DNA from: a virus
Reading direction: 5' to 3' (one strand)
IMG/VR virus record: IMGVR_UViG_3300037493_003695
Span: 1-46,488 of that record
DNA: 46,488 nt
Each line of letters starts with the position of its first letter. Position 1 is the stretch's first letter. Below the pieces are notes generated by a model. The model did no database searches. It saw only the letters and a program-made list of their open reading frames with translations, and had not been told where the DNA came from. The translations under genes were made by a program, and so were the position numbers. Below are positions 43,772 to 46,488 of the stretch, in pieces.

Positions 43772-44200
43772 ATGAAAAAAGTTAAAATTGGTGACACTGT
43801 AACAGTAAACTACACAGGAAAATTATCTGATGGTTCAATCTTTGATTCATCTTTAAATGAAGGTCGTGAACCATTGACCGCAAAATTAGGTGAAGGACAA
43901 CTTATCAAAGGTTTTGAAAACGGATTGGTTGATATGTCTGAAGGAGAAAAGAAAATAGTTGAAATCCCTTGTGCAGACGCTTACGGTGAAAAAATTGAGG
44001 GTATGACTAATGAAGTTCCAAAGGCCAACATACCAGAAGGAGTTAAATTAGGAGATTCTTTACAAGGATTTGGTCCTAACGGTCCAATCTTGGTTACAGT
44101 TGTTGAAATTAATGATGAAACAGTTACTATTGATGCAAATCATCCATTGGCTGGTAAAGATTTAGTTTTTGAATTAGAACTTCTTGGTATTGCCGAATAA
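43772..44200 (+). CDS. FKBP-type (SlyD-like) peptidyl-prolyl isomerase
   Basis: 142 residues. GDTVTVNYTGKLSDGSIFDS and GREPLTAKLGEGQLIKGFEN, GLVDMSEGEKKIVEIPCADAY and LVFELELLGIAE are the FKBP signature blocks in order, with a SlyD-type insert-in-flap region (YGEKIEGMTNEVPKANIPEG). No His-rich metal tail. It speeds proline isomerisation and helps folding, and joins DnaK and ClpP in a proteostasis set. Alone on the plus strand in this stretch. Confidence 0.92.
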   Translation: MKKVKIGDTVTVNYTGKLSDGSIFDSSLNEGREPLTAKLGEGQLIKGFENGLVDMSEGEKKIVEIPCADAYGEKIEGMTNEVPKANIPEGVKLGDSLQGFGPNGPILVTVVEINDETVTIDANHPLAGKDLVFELELLGIAE

Positions 44201-44204
44201 TCTT

Positions 44205-44594
44205 TTATTCGTATAACCATTCTTCAAAATCAGGGTGTGTTTGTTCAAATAATTTGACTAACCGCCCTGATTCACTATTTGCTTTATTCTCATTTTCACC
44301 ACCAACATCGCCAGTTCTTGGTTTTTTTAAGATGGTTGTATCATACTCATGAACCCATTCATGTGCAATAGTTCTTAAGATATCTCTGTTTAATCTTCCT
44401 TTTGATAATATTTTTAAATCACTCTCAGGTGTTCTAGCACCTGTAGTCATGTGACCCATTCTGTCACCCAAAAAATAAATTTTTAAGTTGTGTTTTAAAG
44501 GAAATTCTTTTTGTAAGAATCTTATGAAAGTATCGTATAATTTTGTATACTTTTGGTCAATACCAGATTTGATATGTATTATTGATATTTTCAT
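44205..44594 (-). CDS. Putative zinc metallopeptidase (AHEWVHEYD)
   Basis: 129 residues. LRTIAHEWVHEYDTTIL holds HExxH with Glu, and an acidic third ligand may come from ENENKANSESGRL 25-30 residues later. Small, without a signal peptide, so it acts in the cytoplasm or virion. TATTTATT lies 3 nt upstream, so it is probably late and leaderless. Resembles short phage minigluzincin-like proteins; substrate unknown. Confidence 0.75.
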   Translation of the reverse strand: MKISIIHIKSGIDQKYTKLYDTFIRFLQKEFPLKHNLKIYFLGDRMGHMTTGARTPESDLKILSKGRLNRDILRTIAHEWVHEYDTTILKKPRTGDVGGENENKANSESGRLVKLFEQTHPDFEEWLYE

Positions 44595-44597
44595 ACC

Positions 44598-44605
44598 AAT
44601 AAATA
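44598..44605 (-). promoter_or_regulatory. Late-type promoter motif TATTTATT
   Basis: Octamer 3 nt before the ATG at 44594. Confidence 0.45.
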
Positions 44606-44700
44606 CATATGAAGAATAGATTATAACTTATCTTTTGAAAAATTTATCCATAAGATATACGAGATAACATAAAAAATGATAACCATAGAAAAGTATTTTA

Positions 44701-44895
44701 TCAAATATCTTCATCTTCAGTTATGATAATTTTAATTTTTCGGTTATTCAAAATAACAGGTATCTCAGTTTCTTTAATTTCACCGATTTTTACCTTTTGT
44801 TTTTCAAACGAAGTTGAATTTTTATTTTCCCAATATTTCAGAGAACTTACAATCTCTGAAGTTAACCATTTAACTTCCCAATTATTATTTTCCAT
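44701..44895 (-). CDS. Small protein behind thyA, unknown function
   Basis: 64 residues: MENNNWEVKWLTSEIVSSLK, then EIKETEIPVILNNRKIKIII. W/N-rich start, beta end. Starts 11 nt after the stop of 44907-45101; likely last gene of the thyA transcript. Confidence 0.55.
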   Translation of the reverse strand: MENNNWEVKWLTSEIVSSLKYWENKNSTSFEKQKVKIGEIKETEIPVILNNRKIKIIITEDEDI

Positions 44896-44906
44896 TTAAT
44901 TAATTT

Positions 44907-45101
44907 TTAATGTGTTCCATTTGTTAACGATATCCCATGTCTTATTCCGTGTATGAAATCTTGTAATTCACTTTCGGTAGTAATAAACTCTCCAAGAACT
45001 ACACCAATTTCATTACCAATATCAGACATGTCACCATTGTCATAATTGACATCTTCCAACTGGGTCTTAATACGATTTAATATGTGTGTGAAGTTATCCA
45101 T
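44907..45101 (-). CDS. Small acidic protein behind thyA, unknown function
   Basis: 64 residues: MDNFTHILNRIKTQLEDVNY, then VLGEFITTESELQDFIHGIR. Helical, acidic. Its start codon follows the duplicated ThyA tail (45104-45145) by 2 nt, the same kind of junction as at the end of thyA. Confidence 0.6.
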   Translation of the reverse strand: MDNFTHILNRIKTQLEDVNYDNGDMSDIGNEIGVVLGEFITTESELQDFIHGIRHGISLTNGTH

Positions 45102-45103
45102 AA

Positions 45104-45145
45104 TTAATTTGATAATGGTGCTTTAATTGATGGGTGTGATTGGTT
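45104..45145 (-). pseudogene. Duplicated 3' end of thyA (C-terminal codons)
   Basis: 42 bp encode NQSHPSIKAPLSN and a stop in a frame different from the overlapping small gene, matching the true ThyA end YQSHPAIKAPLSN at 45310-45348 with two changes. Only the last 13 codons and the stop are repeated, plus the following start-codon context. Confidence 0.85.
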
Positions 45146-45296
45146 TGTTAATCTCTTCCAATAAAGTATCCACTTGTAAATCTAACAAACTAACCCCGTG
45201 AAGATTTTTCATATTTAGATAATCATTTACACCAATTGTGGTTTTTGCTTCTTTTTCACCATCGGTGATTGTAATTTTGATTTGTAAATTTTCCAT
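45123..45296 (-). CDS. Small protein inserted between thyA and its duplicated tail
   Basis: 57 residues, ATG at 45296, TAA at 45123: MENLQIKITITDGEKEAKTT, IGVNDYLNMKNLHGVSLLDL, QVDTLLEEINKPITPIN. A small alpha/beta fold is plausible. It starts 13 nt behind thyA. Its last ~7 codons are read from the duplicated ThyA tail in another frame, so its C-terminus was created or replaced by the duplication. Confidence 0.65.
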   Translation of the reverse strand: MENLQIKITITDGEKEAKTTIGVNDYLNMKNLHGVSLLDLQVDTLLEEINKPITPIN

Positions 45297-45309
45297 AATT
45301 TATATTTTT

Positions 45310-46488
45310 TTAATTAGATAAAGGTGCTTTAATTGCTGGGTGTGATTGGTAGTTCTCCAAGATAACATCACTAACCGATGAACAATAAATTCCATCTCTA
45401 ACCGATACTTTTGGTAGTGGGAATGGTTCTCTTGTTCTCTTTGGTGTTGGTTTATAATATGGGTCATCAAAGTTTGGAAGTTTGTTTGGGTCAAAATATC
45501 TTTCCATTCCTGTTTCATAATTGTTATCAAACCAAATGTTATATCTTTCCTCATCAGTTAAATCTCTACCAATCTGTTCTTTAGCTTGTTCAATGTGATT
45601 AAGATAAATGTGAGCATCACCCAAGTTACCAATCAATTCATCAGGAACCATATTCATTTCATCAGCAATCATTGTAAGTAGTAATCCGTAACTAGCAATG
45701 TTAAATGGTAAACCTAGAAAAATGTCGCAACTTCTCATATTGAACATTAAAGAGATTGCTCTGGTTGGAACTCCATAAGGTTCAAAAAATTCATCCATAG
45801 AGAAGTCAGGCCCTAATCTTTGTGGTAGAATTATTTCCCGACTTGATGAGTTATTCTTCATCCATACAACTCGTTCTTCAAAACTCAACTCTCTTGTATA
45901 AACTTGAAAACTATAATGACAGGGTGGAAGAACCATTGAATCGAGTTCACCTACATTCCAGCTGTTCACCATCATTCGTCTTGAGTCTGGATTTGTTTTA
46001 AGGTCGTTGATTAGGTTTGCGATTTGGTCTATTGAATTATTTTGGTATGTTACTTTAACATCATATTTACTATAATCACCACCATCACGAATTAAGTCCA
46101 TAACCTTAGCTTGGTCAGAACTTTTTACATTTTCTAAATCATAATTTACCACATTCTTTCTACCCCAACTTCTCCATTGCTTACCATACACAGGTCCTAA
46201 TTCACCCCACTTCTTAGCAAACTCATCATCTGTTTTAATTTTGTTGATGAACTCTTCTTGTGAATACAATTCAATAGTTGGAACGTCATTTTCATCTCGT
46301 GAATATGATTTAAGATATTGGATTATGTCTTTATCACGAATGACTTTTTTACAATAGTTCTTATACGCATCACCATCCCAGATATGACAATTGTTATCAA
46401 CAAGGTATTTGATATTGGTATCACCTCTTAAAAACCATAGTAATTCAGTTACCATTGTCTTCCAAGCCATCTTCTTGGTTGTAAGAAG
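45310..46488 (-). CDS. thyA: Thymidylate synthase (N-terminus outside window)
   Basis: At least 393 residues; the frame continues past the right edge (first visible codons LLTTKK). ELLWFLRGDTNIKYL, GELGPVYGKQWRSWG, PPCHYSFQVYT with the catalytic Cys, LPFNIASYGLLLTMIAD, GDAHIYLNHIEQ and the end SHPAIKAPLSN are all classical ThyA blocks. It makes dTMP from dUMP with methylene-tetrahydrofolate. Larger than E. coli ThyA (264 residues) because of insertions near DGDAYKNYCKKVIRDKD, after QVYT (ELSFEERVVWMKNNS) and near the end. Probably heads an early nucleotide gene cluster. Confidence 0.97.
   Translation of the reverse strand, partial: LLTTKKMAWKTMVTELLWFLRGDTNIKYLVDNNCHIWDGDAYKNYCKKVIRDKDIIQYLKSYSRDENDVPTIELYSQEEFINKIKTDDEFAKKWGELGPVYGKQWRSWGRKNVVNYDLENVKSSDQAKVMDLIRDGGDYSKYDVKVTYQNNSIDQIANLINDLKTNPDSRRMMVNSWNVGELDSMVLPPCHYSFQVYTRELSFEERVVWMKNNSSSREIILPQRLGPDFSMDEFFEPYGVPTRAISLMFNMRSCDIFLGLPFNIASYGLLLTMIADEMNMVPDELIGNLGDAHIYLNHIEQAKEQIGRDLTDEERYNIWFDNNYETGMERYFDPNKLPNFDDPYYKPTPKRTREPFPLPKVSVRDGIYCSSVSDVILENYQSHPAIKAPLSN

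Overview
The window reads as part of a large, AT-rich lytic bacteriophage of a Bacteroidetes (probably flavobacterial) host. The evidence for a phage is the tight packing of small unknown genes, a cluster of tRNA genes, four homing-type endonucleases, a GH19 endolysin, and phage versions of ThyA, ClpP, DnaK and PPK2. The evidence for the host is a protein with a type IX secretion (gliding-type) C-terminal domain, near-absence of Shine-Dalgarno sites, and promoters of the Bacteroidetes form TTTG-N19/20-TAnnTTTG. No capsid, tail, terminase, polymerase or integrase gene is visible here.

Two promoter classes seem to divide the genes. Host-like promoters (also three TTGACT-N16/17-TATAAT sites) precede tRNAs, the structured RNAs, DUF932, the metzincin, the phosphoesterase, DnaK and the T9SS-domain gene. 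A second motif, TATTTATA or TATTTATT, lies 3-36 nt before the start codons of the endolysin, the kinase operon, homing endonucleases and most proteins with a short N-terminal (I/L)xE motif. It is the reverse complement of the T4 late motif and is interpreted here as the late promoter. Many starts are so close to the motif that the mRNAs should be leaderless.

Layout: 1-2440, tandem paralogues with an LITESQ start, and a lipoprotein. 2567-4985, tRNA-Met, a tRNA-like gene with a D-loop insertion, a papain-fold protein, ClpP and small genes. 5033-6601, T9SS-domain surface protein. 6649-9382, tRNA cluster with HNH gene, aberrant tRNA-like genes and two structured RNA stretches. 9480-11956, a 37-codon gene, a putative virion protein, DUF932. 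12072-13801, two methyltransferases and a glycosyltransferase. 13808-14445, tRNA-Ser, a degenerate tRNA and a ~470-nt RNA with two predicted pseudoknots. 14446-16435, small protein, archaemetzincin, tRNA-Arg, HNH. 16535-24235, putative structural proteins sharing N-terminal motifs. 24368-28757, HNH, thioesterase, cupin, PPK2 and membrane proteins. 28780-33894, lipoprotein, HAD protein, DnaK, SMR-like protein, class II aaRS-like enzyme. 33947-39857, a late operon encoding a full two-component system: two histidine kinases, an exported protein, a receiver-only regulator and two membrane proteins, interrupted by a GIY-YIG gene. 39913-46488, endolysin, phosphoesterase, small genes, FKBP, metallopeptidase and ThyA, whose C-terminal codons are duplicated behind the next gene.

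The items I consider most novel are the phage two-component operon, the pseudoknotted RNA with the tRNA-like genes around it, the T9SS-sorted phage protein, and the duplicated ThyA tail. All functions are inferred from sequence by eye; no database search was possible.
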